Below, in pieces: positions 43,593 to 51,730 of a DNA stretch of 64,000 nt (positions are counted from its first letter, which is position 1; each line of letters starts with the position of its first letter). The notes beneath the pieces were generated by a model. That model made no database searches. It saw only the letters and a list, made by a program, of their open reading frames with translations, and had not been told where the DNA came from. The stretch spans positions 372,001-436,000 of the forward strand of contig NZ_JAIQZK010000001.1 of assembly GCF_020075545.1 (NCBI RefSeq). Reading direction: 5' to 3'. The DNA is from Nocardioides sp. TRM66260-LWL (GTDB lineage Bacteria; Actinomycetota; Actinomycetes; Propionibacteriales; Nocardioidaceae). The translations under genes were made by a program, and so were the position numbers.

Positions 43593-44879
43593 ATGCCGCT
43601 CCACGACGCCGTCGAGGTCATCGTCGCCAAGCGCGACGGCCACCCGCTCTCCGACAGCCAGATCGACTGGATGGTCGACGCCTACACCCGCGGTGAGGTC
43701 GCCGACGAGCAGATGTCGGCGCTGACCATGGCGATCCTGCTCAACGGCATGGACCGCCGCGAGATCGCCCGCTGGACCGCCGCGATGATCGCGTCAGGAG
43801 AGCGGATGGACTTCTCCGGGCTGTCGCGACCGACCGCCGACAAGCACTCCACCGGCGGCGTCGGCGACAAGATCACGCTGCCGCTCGCGCCGCTGGTCGC
43901 CGCGTGCGGCGTGGCCGTGCCGCAGCTCTCCGGCCGGGGCCTTGGCCACACCGGCGGCACGCTCGACAAGCTGGAGTCGATCCCCGGCTGGCGCGCGGCC
44001 CTGAGCAACGCCGAGATGCTGGCGCAGCTCGACGACGTGGGCGCCGTCATCTGCGCCGCGGGGGACGGGCTGGCCCCCGCCGACAAGCGCCTCTACGCGC
44101 TGCGCGACGTCACCGGCACCGTCGAGGCCATCCCGCTGATCGCCTCCTCGATCATGAGCAAGAAGATCGCCGAGGGCACCGGCGCGCTGGTGCTCGACGT
44201 GAAGGTCGGCACGGGCGCGTTCATGAAGGACGAGGCCTCGGCGCGCGAGCTCGCCGAGACGATGGTGGCGCTGGGCACCGACGCGGGGGTGCGCACCGTC
44301 GCGCTGCTCACCGACATGTCCACCCCGCTCGGCCTCACCGCCGGCAACGCGCTCGAGGTGCGCGAGTCGCTCGAGGTGCTCGCCGGCGGCGGCCCGGCCG
44401 ACGTCGTCGAGCTGACCCTGGCGCTCGCGCGCGAGATGCTCGCGGCCGCGGGCGTCGACGGGGTCGACCCCGCCGACCGGCTCGCCGACGGCTCCGCGAT
44501 GGACGCCTGGCGGCGGATGATCGTCGCCCAGGGCGGCGACGTCGACGCGCCCCTGCCCGTCGCGCGCGAGCAGCACGTGGTGCTCGCGCCGGCCGACGGC
44601 GTCCTGGCCCGCCTCGACGCGATGGCCGTCGGCCTCGCGGCGTGGCGGCTGGGCGCGGGCCGGGCCCGCAAGGAGGACGCCGTGCAGGCCGGCGCCGGCG
44701 TCGAGTGGCACGCGCGGCCGGGCGACGTCGTCGCCGCCGGGCAGCCGCTGCTGACCCTGCACACCGACGAGCCCGCGCGCTTCGAGCGGGCGCTGGCCTC
44801 GCTCGAGGGCGGCTACGACGTCGTGCCCGAGGGCAGCCGCCCGGCGCTCACGCCGCTGGTGATCGACCGGATCGCCTGA
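43593..44879 (+). CDS. deoA: thymidine phosphorylase
   Basis: Splits thymidine (and deoxyuridine) with phosphate into base and deoxyribose-1-phosphate. The 428-residue protein shows the N-terminal helical domain (AVEVIVAKRDGHPLSDSQID), the phosphate-binding KHSTGGVGDK (84-93), the family signature SGRGLGHTGGTLDKLE, SIMSKKIAEG with the base-binding Ser and Lys, and GNALEVRESLEVL. The ATG at 43593 is preferred over a GTG at 43584, which lies in the promoter hexamer. Convergent with a MaoC gene. Confidence 0.96.
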   Translation: MPLHDAVEVIVAKRDGHPLSDSQIDWMVDAYTRGEVADEQMSALTMAILLNGMDRREIARWTAAMIASGERMDFSGLSRPTADKHSTGGVGDKITLPLAPLVAACGVAVPQLSGRGLGHTGGTLDKLESIPGWRAALSNAEMLAQLDDVGAVICAAGDGLAPADKRLYALRDVTGTVEAIPLIASSIMSKKIAEGTGALVLDVKVGTGAFMKDEASARELAETMVALGTDAGVRTVALLTDMSTPLGLTAGNALEVRESLEVLAGGGPADVVELTLALAREMLAAAGVDGVDPADRLADGSAMDAWRRMIVAQGGDVDAPLPVAREQHVVLAPADGVLARLDAMAVGLAAWRLGAGRARKEDAVQAGAGVEWHARPGDVVAAGQPLLTLHTDEPARFERALASLEGGYDVVPEGSRPALTPLVIDRIA

Positions 44880-44897
44880 GCGGCGGCCGGCGCTCAG
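44876..44897. terminator. inverted repeat holding the deoA and MaoC stop codons
   Basis: CTGAGCG (44876-44882) pairs with CGCTCAG (44891-44897) around an 8-base GC loop. The two arms contain the stop codons of the two convergent genes, as at 36460. Likely a short two-way terminator. Confidence 0.5.
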
Positions 44898-45349
44898 CCC
44901 TCCAGCAGCAGCACGACCGTCTCGGCGACGCAGGCCGGCTTGGCCTCGTCCTCGATCTCGACGGTGTAGCGGATGATCAGCTGCTTGCCGGCCGGCAGGT
45001 CGGTGAGGTCGCCGAAGGCGACGACGCCGCGCACCCGCTTGCCCACGCGCACGGGGTTCGGGAACCGCACCTTGTTGACGCCGTAGTTGAGCTTGGCGCC
45101 GGGGGTGTCGAGGCCGAAGACCAGGCTGCCGAGGTAGGGCACCAGCGAGAGGGTCAGGTAACCGTGGGCGATCGTGCCGCCGAACGGGCCGGACGCCGCG
45201 CGCTCGACGTCGACGTGGATCCACTGGTGGTCGCCGGTGGCCTCGGCGAAGGTGTCGACCCGCTCCTGGGTGATCTCGATCCAGTCGGTGGTGCCGATCT
45301 CGGAGTTCGCCGCGGCGGCCAGCTCGTCGAAGGTGGTGAAGGTGCGCAT
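44894..45349 (-). CDS. MaoC family dehydratase
   Basis: A 151-residue single hot-dog-fold protein of the (R)-specific enoyl-CoA hydratase group. The hydratase motif is present: [15 protein letters not shown] with catalytic Asp (about 40) and His (about 45), followed by [16 protein letters not shown]. It resembles the mycobacterial HtdZ/Rv0130 proteins. Reaction: hydration of a trans-2-enoyl-CoA; chain length unknown. It stands alone on its strand inside the nucleoside island and has no evident tie to it. Confidence 0.9.
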   Translation of the reverse strand: MRTFTTFDELAAAANSEIGTTDWIEITQERVDTFAEATGDHQWIHVDVERAASGPFGGTIAHGYLTLSLVPYLGSLVFGLDTPGAKLNYGVNKVRFPNPVRVGKRVRGVVAFGDLTDLPAGKQLIIRYTVEIEDEAKPACVAETVVLLLEG

Positions 45350-45393
45350 CGGGTCTCCTGGTGCTCGCCGGCTCGCCGGGGCGAGGCGGGTGC

Positions 45394-45399
45394 TTGGAT
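45394..45399 (+). promoter_or_regulatory. -10 element of add, leaderless spacing
   Basis: TTGGAT ends six bases before the GTG at 45406. It is weaker than the TAGGNT elements but in the same position relative to the start codon. Confidence 0.4.
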
Positions 45400-45405
45400 G
45401 GGCGA

Positions 45406-46491
45406 GTGGAACCTACACGTGACGACGTCGCCCGAGCCCCGAAGGTCCTGCTCCACGATCACCTCGACGGCGGGCTGCGTCCGGGCACGGTGCTCGAGCT
45501 CGCGGCCCGGGCCGGCCACGCGCTCCCGGCGGGCACCGAGGCCGAGCTCGCCACGTGGTTCGCCGAGGCCGCCGACTCCGGCTCGCTCGAGCGCTACCTG
45601 GAGACCTTCCAGCACACCGTGGGCGTCATGCAGAGCGCCGAGGCGATCACCCGGGTCGCGCGCGAGTGCGTCGAGGACCTCGCCGCCGACGGCGTCGTCT
45701 ACGCCGAGGTGCGCTACGCGCCCGAGCAGCACGTCGAGCAGGGGCTGAGCCTCGACGAGGTCATCGAGGCGGTCGCGCAGGGCTTCGCCGAGGGCATGGC
45801 GCAGGCGCGGACCCCCGACGGGCAGCCGATCGTCGTCCGGCAGCTGCTCACCGCCATGCGGCACCAGGCCCGCTCGCGGGAGATCGCCGAGCTGGCCGTG
45901 GCCTGGCGCGACCGCGGCGTGGCCGGGTTCGACATCGCCGGCGCCGAGGCCGGCTACCCGCCCACCCGCCACCTCGACGCCTTCGAGTACCTCCAGCGCG
46001 AGAACGCCCACTTCACCATCCACGCCGGCGAGGCGTTCGGGCTGCCGTCGATCTGGCAGGCGCTGCAGTGGTGCGGGGCCGACCGGCTCGGCCACGGCGT
46101 GCGCATCGTCGACGACATCGAGGTCGACGACGACGGCACGGTGCGCCTGGGGCGACTGGCCGCCTACGTCCGCGACCAGCGCATCCCGCTCGAGCTGTGC
46201 CCGGCGTCCAACGTGCAGACGGGCGCGGCCGCGTCGATCGCCGAGCACCCCATCGGCCTGCTGACGCGGCTGCGGTTCCGGGTGACGGTCAACACCGACA
46301 ACCGGCTGATGAGCCGCACCTCGATGACCGACGAGATGTGGTCGCTGGTGGAGGCGTTCGGCTACGGCCTCGACGACCTGCGGTGGTTCACCGTCAACGC
46401 GATGAAGTCGGCGTTCCTGCCCTTCGACGAGCGGCTGGCGATCATCGAGCAGGTGGTCAAGCCGGGGTACGCAGCGCTCGCACCGCGCTGA
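45406..46491 (+). CDS. add: adenosine deaminase
   Basis: Deaminates adenosine and deoxyadenosine to (deoxy)inosine, the substrate of the phosphorylase at 55360. The 361-residue TIM-barrel protein has the zinc pair His17 and His19 in [10 protein letters not shown], the base-binding [25 protein letters not shown] with catalytic His-Ala-Gly-Glu, [19 protein letters not shown] and the last zinc ligand in [11 protein letters not shown]. It starts at the GTG at 45406. The 3' end overlaps the convergent kinase gene by 35 bases. Confidence 0.95.
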   Translation: MEPTRDDVARAPKVLLHDHLDGGLRPGTVLELAARAGHALPAGTEAELATWFAEAADSGSLERYLETFQHTVGVMQSAEAITRVARECVEDLAADGVVYAEVRYAPEQHVEQGLSLDEVIEAVAQGFAEGMAQARTPDGQPIVVRQLLTAMRHQARSREIAELAVAWRDRGVAGFDIAGAEAGYPPTRHLDAFEYLQRENAHFTIHAGEAFGLPSIWQALQWCGADRLGHGVRIVDDIEVDDDGTVRLGRLAAYVRDQRIPLELCPASNVQTGAAASIAEHPIGLLTRLRFRVTVNTDNRLMSRTSMTDEMWSLVEAFGYGLDDLRWFTVNAMKSAFLPFDERLAIIEQVVKPGYAALAPR

Positions 46492-47059
46492 GCGCCTGCG
46501 CCGGCGACATCGGCGTGCAGCCCGCGGCCGCGGCCTCGGCGACGACGCTGCGCTGCGCCCGGGCCAGCGCCAGGCCCCGGCGCACCAGCACGAGCGGCGG
46601 CTTGCGTCGCTCGCGCAGGTCGCGCGCCAGGCGCAGCCAGAACGTCACGGACGCCGGGCGCCGCACGCACACCGCGAGGGCGAGCAGGCCCTCGTCCCGC
46701 AGCGGCGCGACGACCTCCTGGGCGAAGATGCCCTCGGCGACCACCAGCGCGCCGCCGTGCAGGTCGAGCCGGTGCCAGCCGCACCGGCCGTCCTGCGCGA
46801 TCTCGTAGACCGGCACGTCGGCCGCGCCGTGGGCGCACAGGTCCCGCAGGGCCGCCAGCGCGTCCTCGCGCAGCCAGGAGTCGGGGTGGTCCCAGTCGGC
46901 GATGCCGGCGTTGGGCCCCTCGACGATGCGGGGGAGCGTCGGGTCGGAGCCGTCCTTGTAGAAGTCGTCGAGCCGCAGCACCGGCAGCCCGAGCCGGGCC
47001 GCCAGCCGGGACTTGCCCGACCCGGACGGCCCGGCGACGACGACGACGCGCGCCGTCAC
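46457..47059 (-). CDS. uridine kinase-like P-loop protein
   Basis: A 200-residue P-loop kinase. [20 protein letters not shown] (Walker A) is followed by [16 protein letters not shown], the DDFY motif of uridine kinases, then [16 protein letters not shown] and a VVAEGIFA strand. The lid and C-terminus differ from classic Udk, so the substrate may be another nucleoside. It starts with a GTG whose GTGA overlaps the stop of the half-length aldehyde dehydrogenase gene, so it is the last gene of the chain deoC, aldehyde dehydrogenase, half aldehyde dehydrogenase, kinase. Its end overlaps add tail to tail. Confidence 0.82.
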   Translation of the reverse strand: MTARVVVVAGPSGSGKSRLAARLGLPVLRLDDFYKDGSDPTLPRIVEGPNAGIADWDHPDSWLREDALAALRDLCAHGAADVPVYEIAQDGRCGWHRLDLHGGALVVAEGIFAQEVVAPLRDEGLLALAVCVRRPASVTFWLRLARDLRERRKPPLVLVRRGLALARAQRSVVAEAAAAGCTPMSPAQALSAVRALRTPA

Positions 47060-47937
47060 AGGCCGCGCGGGTGCCAGACCGTCTTGGTCTCGACGAACGT
47101 GGTCATCCGCTCGAGCGGCGGCTCGGCCAGGAGGTCCTCGGGACGCTCGGCCGGGGCCGGGCGGCGGACCCGCTTCAGGTTCTCGGCGGCCAGCACCTCG
47201 AGCTCGGTGGCGAGCGCGGGGTCGGACACGCCGGCGAGGTCGAGGCCGTCGACGTCGAGGTGCGAGGCCAGCGGCGGGCCGAGCTCGGCCCGGCGTCCGG
47301 TGAGCACGTTGACCACGCCGCCGGGCAGGTCGGAGGTGGCCATGACCTCGCCGAGCGTGATCGCCGGCAGCGGGTGCTCCTCGCTCGCGACCACGACGCA
47401 GGCGTTGCCGGTGACGATGAGCGGCGCCACCACGCTGACCAGGCCGAGCAGCGGGTCCGTGGGCGCGATCGCGGCGACGACGCCGGTCGGCTCGGGCACC
47501 GAGACGTTGAAGTACGGGCCGGCGACGGGGTTCGCGTTGCCCACCACCTGCGCGAGCTTGTCGGCCCATCCGGCGTACCAGACGAGCCGGTCGACGGCGG
47601 CGTCGACCGAGGCGGCCGCCTGCGCGGCGTCGACGCCCTGCGCCTGGCGCAGCTCGGCCTCGAACTGGGCGCGCCGCCCCTCGAGCACCTCGGCGATGCG
47701 GTAGACGACCTGTCCGCGGTTGTAGGCGGTGCGGGTCGACCAGCCGCCGAACGCCTTGCGCGCGGCCACGACGGCGTCGCGGGCGTCCTTGCGCGAGGCC
47801 AGCGAGGCGTTGGCGAGGAACCCGCCGTCGGCCCCGTGCACCTCGTAGCTGCGCGCCGACTCCGAGCGCGGGAAGGCGCCGCCGACGTAGAGCTTGTAGG
47901 TCTTGCGGACGTCGATCCGGGTGGTCTGCTCGCTCAC
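47056..47937 (-). CDS. half-length aldehyde dehydrogenase-like protein without the catalytic domain
   Basis: A 293-residue member of the aldehyde dehydrogenase superfamily, against about 480-500 for normal members. The N-terminal part is recognisable (YKLYVGGAFPRSESARSYEV, ARDAVVAARKAFGGWS, DRLVWYAGWADKLAQVVG, EPTGVVAAIAP, SDLPGGVVNVLTGRR). The protein ends soon after the NAD-binding half. The LELGGK glutamate and the catalytic cysteine stretch are absent. The reading frame is clean, the GTG start overlaps the full-length dehydrogenase gene by four bases and the stop overlaps the kinase start, so it looks like a maintained gene, not a decaying one. It may be a partner subunit of the full-length enzyme. 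Confidence 0.85.
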   Translation of the reverse strand: MSEQTTRIDVRKTYKLYVGGAFPRSESARSYEVHGADGGFLANASLASRKDARDAVVAARKAFGGWSTRTAYNRGQVVYRIAEVLEGRRAQFEAELRQAQGVDAAQAAASVDAAVDRLVWYAGWADKLAQVVGNANPVAGPYFNVSVPEPTGVVAAIAPTDPLLGLVSVVAPLIVTGNACVVVASEEHPLPAITLGEVMATSDLPGGVVNVLTGRRAELGPPLASHLDVDGLDLAGVSDPALATELEVLAAENLKRVRRPAPAERPEDLLAEPPLERMTTFVETKTVWHPRGL

Positions 47938-49442
47938 GCGTGGCCTCCCTGCAGGTAGGCGGCCAGGCCGTGACGTCCGCCCTCGCGGCCGTACCCGGAC
48001 TCCTGGTAGCCGCCGAACGGGCTGGTGGGGTCGAACCGGTTGAAGGTGTTGGCCCAGACGACGCCGGCGCGCAGGCGCTCGGCGACCTCGAGGATGCGCG
48101 AGCCCTTCTCGCTCCACACTCCGGCCGACAGGCCGTAGGGGGTGTTGTTGGCCTTCTCGATCGCCTCGGCGGGCGTGCGGAAGGTGAGCACCGAGAGCAC
48201 GGGGCCGAAGATCTCCTCGCGGGCGATCCGGTGGGCCTGCGTGACGCCGGTGAACAGCGTGGGGGCGAACCAGAAGCCCCGCTCGGGCAGCTCGCACGCG
48301 GGCGACCAGCGCTCGGCGCCCTCGGCGTCGCCGACCTCGCTGAGCTCGCGGATGCGGGCCAGCTGGGCGGCGGAGTTGATCGCGCCGAGGTCGGTGTTCT
48401 TGTCGAGCGGGTCGCCGACGCGCAGCGTCTCCATGCGGCGCTTGAGCCGGTCGAGCACCTCCTCGGCGATCGTCTCCTGGACGAGCAGCCGCGAGCCCGC
48501 GCAGCAGACGTGGCCCTGGTTGAAGAAGATGCCGTCGACGATCCCCTCGACCGCCTGGTCGATCGGCGCGTCGTCGAACACGATGTTGGCGGCCTTGCCG
48601 CCGAGCTCGAGGGTGACCCGCTTGGACGTGCCCGCCACCGCGCGGGCGATGCCCCGGCCCACCTCGGTGGAGCCGGTGAAGGCGACCTTGTCGACGCCCG
48701 GGTGCTCGACGAGCGCCCGACCGGTGGCGCCGGCGCCGGTGACGATGTTGACGACGCCCGGCGGGAGGTCGGCCTGCTGGCAGATCTCGGCGAAGAGCAG
48801 CGCGGTGAGCGGCGTCGTCTCGGCCGGCTTGAGCACGACCGTGTTGCCGCAGGCGAGCGCGGGAGCGATCTTCCAGGCCAGCATCAGCAGCGGGAAGTTC
48901 CACGGGATCACCTGGGCGGCCACGCCCAGCGGCGTGGTGCCGTGGCCGCCGTGCTCCAGCTTGTCGGCCCAGCCGGCGTAGTAGAAGAAGTGCGCGGCGA
49001 CCGTCGGCACGTCGACGTCGCGGGACTCCCGGATCGGCTTGCCGTTGTCGAGCGTCTCGAGCACCGCCAGCTCGCGGCTGCGCTCCTGGATGATCCGGGC
49101 GATCCGGAAGAGGTACTTGGCGCGCTCGCTGCCCGGCATCGGGCCCCACACCTGCTCGAAGGCGCGGCGGGCGGCGCGGACGGCGGCGTCGACGTCGGCG
49201 TCCGACGCCTCGGCGACCTGCGCCAGCGGCTCCTCGGTGGCCGGGTTGATCGTGGTGAACGGCGTGCCGGTGCCCGCGACGAAGGTGCCGTCGACGAAGA
49301 GGCCGTAGGAGTCGCGCAGGTCGACGACGGCGGTCGACTCCGGGGCGGGCGCGTAGGCGAACGGCGACTCCGCGAAGGGGGTCGCCGGACCGGCGGAGCC
49401 GGTCGCGTGGGCCTGGTGGGCCGGGTGAGCGGTGGAGGTCAT
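47934..49442 (-). CDS. aldehyde dehydrogenase family protein
   Basis: A 502-residue NAD(P)-dependent aldehyde dehydrogenase with all the key parts: IPWNFPLLMLAWKIAPALACGN, KPAETTPL, FTGSTEVGRGI, the general-base Glu279 in LELGGKAANIV, and the catalytic cysteine in FFNQGHVCCAGSR (Cys313/314). The C-terminal oligomerisation part is complete. A 40-residue Ala/Pro/Thr-rich extension precedes the domain. Just downstream of deoC (10-base gap), it most likely oxidises the acetaldehyde that DeoC releases; substrate proof is lacking. Translationally coupled to the half-length paralogue. Confidence 0.92.
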   Translation of the reverse strand: MTSTAHPAHQAHATGSAGPATPFAESPFAYAPAPESTAVVDLRDSYGLFVDGTFVAGTGTPFTTINPATEEPLAQVAEASDADVDAAVRAARRAFEQVWGPMPGSERAKYLFRIARIIQERSRELAVLETLDNGKPIRESRDVDVPTVAAHFFYYAGWADKLEHGGHGTTPLGVAAQVIPWNFPLLMLAWKIAPALACGNTVVLKPAETTPLTALLFAEICQQADLPPGVVNIVTGAGATGRALVEHPGVDKVAFTGSTEVGRGIARAVAGTSKRVTLELGGKAANIVFDDAPIDQAVEGIVDGIFFNQGHVCCAGSRLLVQETIAEEVLDRLKRRMETLRVGDPLDKNTDLGAINSAAQLARIRELSEVGDAEGAERWSPACELPERGFWFAPTLFTGVTQAHRIAREEIFGPVLSVLTFRTPAEAIEKANNTPYGLSAGVWSEKGSRILEVAERLRAGVVWANTFNRFDPTSPFGGYQESGYGREGGRHGLAAYLQGGHA

Positions 49443-49452
49443 GGGGGTCCCG

Positions 49453-50496
49453 TCAGTCCAGGGTGACGTCGTCGGAGCCGGTGTAGCGGCCGGTGCGCAG
49501 GCGCATCCGCTGCATCAGCAGGTCGTTGAGGAGGGTGGAGGCGCCGAAGCGGAACCACGCGGGGTCCAGCCAGTCGGGTCCGGCCACCTCGTGGACCATG
49601 ACGAGGTGCTTGAGGGCGTCCTTGCTGGTGCGGATGCCGCCGGCGGGCTTCACGCCGACCATGACGCCCGTGCGCTCGCGGTGGTCGCGCACCGCCTGCA
49701 GCATGACCAGCGTGACCGGCAGGGTCGCGGCGGGCTGCACCTTGCCGGTGGAGGTCTTGATGAAGTCGGCGCCGGCGTCGATGGCCAGCACGCTCGCGCG
49801 CCGGACGGCGTCGAGGGTGGCGAGCTCGCCGGTCTCGAGGATCACCTTGAGGTGCGCGGAGGTGCCGTCGGGACGCCGGCAGGCGTCCTTCACCGCCATG
49901 ATCTGCTCGTGCACCAGGCCGTAGCGGCCGGTGAGGAACGCGCCGCGGTCGATGACCATGTCGATCTCGTCGGCGCCGGCCGCGACGGCGTCGCGGGTGT
50001 CGGCGAGCTTGACCTCGAGGGAGGCGCGTCCGCTCGGGAAGGCGGTGGCCACGGCGGCGACCTGGACGCCGCTGTCGCCGACGGCCTCGCGGGCCACGCC
50101 GACGAGGTCGCCGTAGACGCAGACGGCCGCGGTGCGCGGGCAGGAGCGGTCGGTCGGGTCGGGCCGCTGGGCCTTCGCGGCCAGCGCGCGCACCTTGCCG
50201 GGGGTGTCCTGGCCCTCCAGCGTGGTGAGGTCGACCATCGAGATCGCGAGGTCGAGCGCGTACGCCTTGGCGGTGGTCTTGATCGAGCGGGTGCCGAGCA
50301 TCGCCGCGCGGCGCTCGGCGCCGACCTGGTCGACGCCGGGGAGGCCGTGGAGCCAGGCGCGGAGCTCGGCGTCGGAGCGGGACGGCGCGAGTTGCTCGGG
50401 TGGGGCGGGCGGGGCGGGCGGGGTGTCAGATGCGGCGGCGTCGAGGGTGGTGACGTCGCCCGGATCCGGCAGGTCGAGGGTGGGACGGGCTGCCAT
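49453..50496 (-). CDS. deoC: deoxyribose-phosphate aldolase
   Basis: Cleaves 2-deoxyribose-5-phosphate to acetaldehyde and glyceraldehyde-3-phosphate. At 347 residues it is longer than the 220-260 of most bacterial DeoC, with an N-terminal extension that includes a Pro/Ala run (residues about 20-35), and it resembles the eukaryote-like class. Active-site parts: VAAVATAFPSGRASLEVKL, ADEIDMVIDRGAFLTG, the Schiff-base lysine in FIKTSTGK, and VKPAGGIR. The ATG at 50496 lies seven bases after a TATGCT hexamer. First gene of the chain that runs to the kinase. Confidence 0.94.
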   Translation of the reverse strand: MAARPTLDLPDPGDVTTLDAAASDTPPAPPAPPEQLAPSRSDAELRAWLHGLPGVDQVGAERRAAMLGTRSIKTTAKAYALDLAISMVDLTTLEGQDTPGKVRALAAKAQRPDPTDRSCPRTAAVCVYGDLVGVAREAVGDSGVQVAAVATAFPSGRASLEVKLADTRDAVAAGADEIDMVIDRGAFLTGRYGLVHEQIMAVKDACRRPDGTSAHLKVILETGELATLDAVRRASVLAIDAGADFIKTSTGKVQPAATLPVTLVMLQAVRDHRERTGVMVGVKPAGGIRTSKDALKHLVMVHEVAGPDWLDPAWFRFGASTLLNDLLMQRMRLRTGRYTGSDDVTLD

Positions 50497-50503
50497 GGCC
50501 GCC

Positions 50504-50523
50504 AGCATAGGGCCACCTAAGGT
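50504..50523. promoter_or_regulatory. back-to-back leaderless promoters of deoC and the membrane protein gene
   Basis: TATGCT on the minus strand (50509-50504) lies seven bases from the deoC ATG, and TAAGGT on the plus strand (50518-50523) lies seven bases from the ATG at 50531. Only eight bases separate the two hexamers and 34 bases separate the two start codons. Each -35 region would fall inside the other gene. Confidence 0.6.
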
Positions 50524-50530
50524 GGAGCCC

Positions 50531-51166
50531 ATGAACGGCGAGCGACCCCCGGCTGCGACCACGGTCGAGTGGCTCCCGACGACCTCCGGCCTCGTGGGCG
50601 GGTTCCTCGGTCTGGCGCTCGCGGCCGGGATCGCGGTGCTCGCGGTGCTCGACTGGACGCCGACCGCCGGCCCGGCCGCCCTCGCCTGGGCGGTGCTCGT
50701 CGCGGCGCTCTCGTGGTGCGCGCTGCTGCGCCCGCGCGTCGGCCTGACCCCGGCGACCCGGCCCGAGCGGGCCGTCGTGCGCGGGATGGTCTCGACCGTC
50801 GAGCTGCCGCTGGCGGGCCTGGGCACGCCCTCGGTGCGGCAGGTGCTGGTGCTGCCCTGCGGGGGCCGCACCTACCTCTCGGCCTCGATCGGCCGCTCGC
50901 GCCGACGCCTGGTCCGCGCGGTCCGGGCCGGCCAGGGCGAGCTGACCGGGGCCCCGGAGGGCACCGACGCCGCGGCGATCGCGCGGGTGCGCGGCGTCGA
51001 CATCGCCGACATGGTCGTCGACCGGCTGGTGCGCGCCAGCGCGGACGCGCGGCTGTGGCGCACCGTCCCCGAGCCGCCGGACACCCCGGCGCGGCGCTGG
51101 GCGTGGCCGGAGATCGTCGTCCTGCTCGGCAGCGCGCTCGCGGCGGTCGTGCTCACCGCGCTCTGA
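50531..51166 (+). CDS. membrane protein with a possible PH-like domain
   Basis: A 211-residue protein with two helices near the N-terminus (about 20-40 and 45-62), a soluble middle part (VGLTPATRPERAVVRGMVST to DRLVRASADARLW) and a C-terminal helix (about 192-210). The pair of helices followed by a beta-rich segment resembles actinobacterial PH-domain membrane proteins, but I cannot confirm the fold by eye. Function unknown. It is divergent from deoC and followed by short tandem repeats. Confidence 0.55.
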   Translation: MNGERPPAATTVEWLPTTSGLVGGFLGLALAAGIAVLAVLDWTPTAGPAALAWAVLVAALSWCALLRPRVGLTPATRPERAVVRGMVSTVELPLAGLGTPSVRQVLVLPCGGRTYLSASIGRSRRRLVRAVRAGQGELTGAPEGTDAAAIARVRGVDIADMVVDRLVRASADARLWRTVPEPPDTPARRWAWPEIVVLLGSALAAVVLTAL

Positions 51167-51170
51167 CCAG

Positions 51171-51218
51171 GTCACCGGGTCACCGGGTCACCGGGTCACC
51201 GGGTCACCGGGTCACTGG
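51171..51218. repeat. tandem 8-base repeat (GTCACCGG)
   Basis: Five perfect copies of GTCACCGG and a sixth with one change (GTCACTGG) in a row, between two convergent genes. No spacers; a simple-sequence tract that could change length by slippage. Confidence 0.9.
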
Positions 51219-51232
51219 GCTGCGGTGACGTC

Positions 51233-51730
51233 TCAGGCGCGCCAGAAGCCGCGGTGCGGGACGATCGCCTCGTCCTCGAGCAGGGGGCCGACGACCTCGA
51301 CGTCGCGCTGTCCGGCGCCGAGCACCTCGCGGCACGGCAGCCGCAGCGTGGGGTTCTCGGGGTCGTCCCCGGTGAGGTCGACCAGCGCCGACTCCGCCAG
51401 CCCGAAGACCACCCGGCCGACGCCGGCCCAGTAGATCGCGCCCGAGCACATCGCGCAGGGCTCGCAGCTGGTCACCAGCGTGCAGCCGGCCAGCTCGGCG
51501 GGGGAGCGGTCGCCGAGCATCCGCACCAGGTTGGTCTCGGCATGCCCCGTGACGTCGCGCCCGGTGACGACGGTGTTCTCCGCCCGGGCGACGACCTCGC
51601 CGCCCGCGTCGACCAGCAGCGCGCCGAACGGGTGGTTGCCGTGCGCGACGGCGCTCGCGGAGAGCGCGATCGCCTCCCGCAGGCGGGTCAGGTCGGCGTC
51701 GGTGGCGACGCCCTCGCGCACGCCGCTCAC
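51233..51730 (-). CDS. nucleoside/base deaminase (CDA fold)
   Basis: A 165-residue zinc deaminase of the guanine/cytosine deaminase and TadA type. Zinc site: His63 with catalytic Glu65 in TGHAETNLVR, and Cys92 and Cys95 in SCEPCAMCSGAIYWAG. The HAETN form and the C-terminal FWRA tail resemble guanine deaminase-like proteins more than tRNA-editing TadA (which has HAE(I/M)xA). The GTG start overlaps the mutase stop by four bases. Setting in a nucleoside breakdown island favours a free base or nucleoside as substrate. Confidence 0.85.
   Translation of the reverse strand: MSGVREGVATDADLTRLREAIALSASAVAHGNHPFGALLVDAGGEVVARAENTVVTGRDVTGHAETNLVRMLGDRSPAELAGCTLVTSCEPCAMCSGAIYWAGVGRVVFGLAESALVDLTGDDPENPTLRLPCREVLGAGQRDVEVVGPLLEDEAIVPHRGFWRA

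Noticed and set aside
51171..51218. Possible CRISPR or phage attachment site
   Set aside because: Simple 8-base repeat without spacers, integrase or tRNA nearby.
51233..51730. tRNA adenosine deaminase tadA
   Set aside because: The HAETN motif and C-terminal tail fit base/nucleoside deaminases better, and the gene is coupled to the mutase in a salvage island; TadA cannot be fully excluded.
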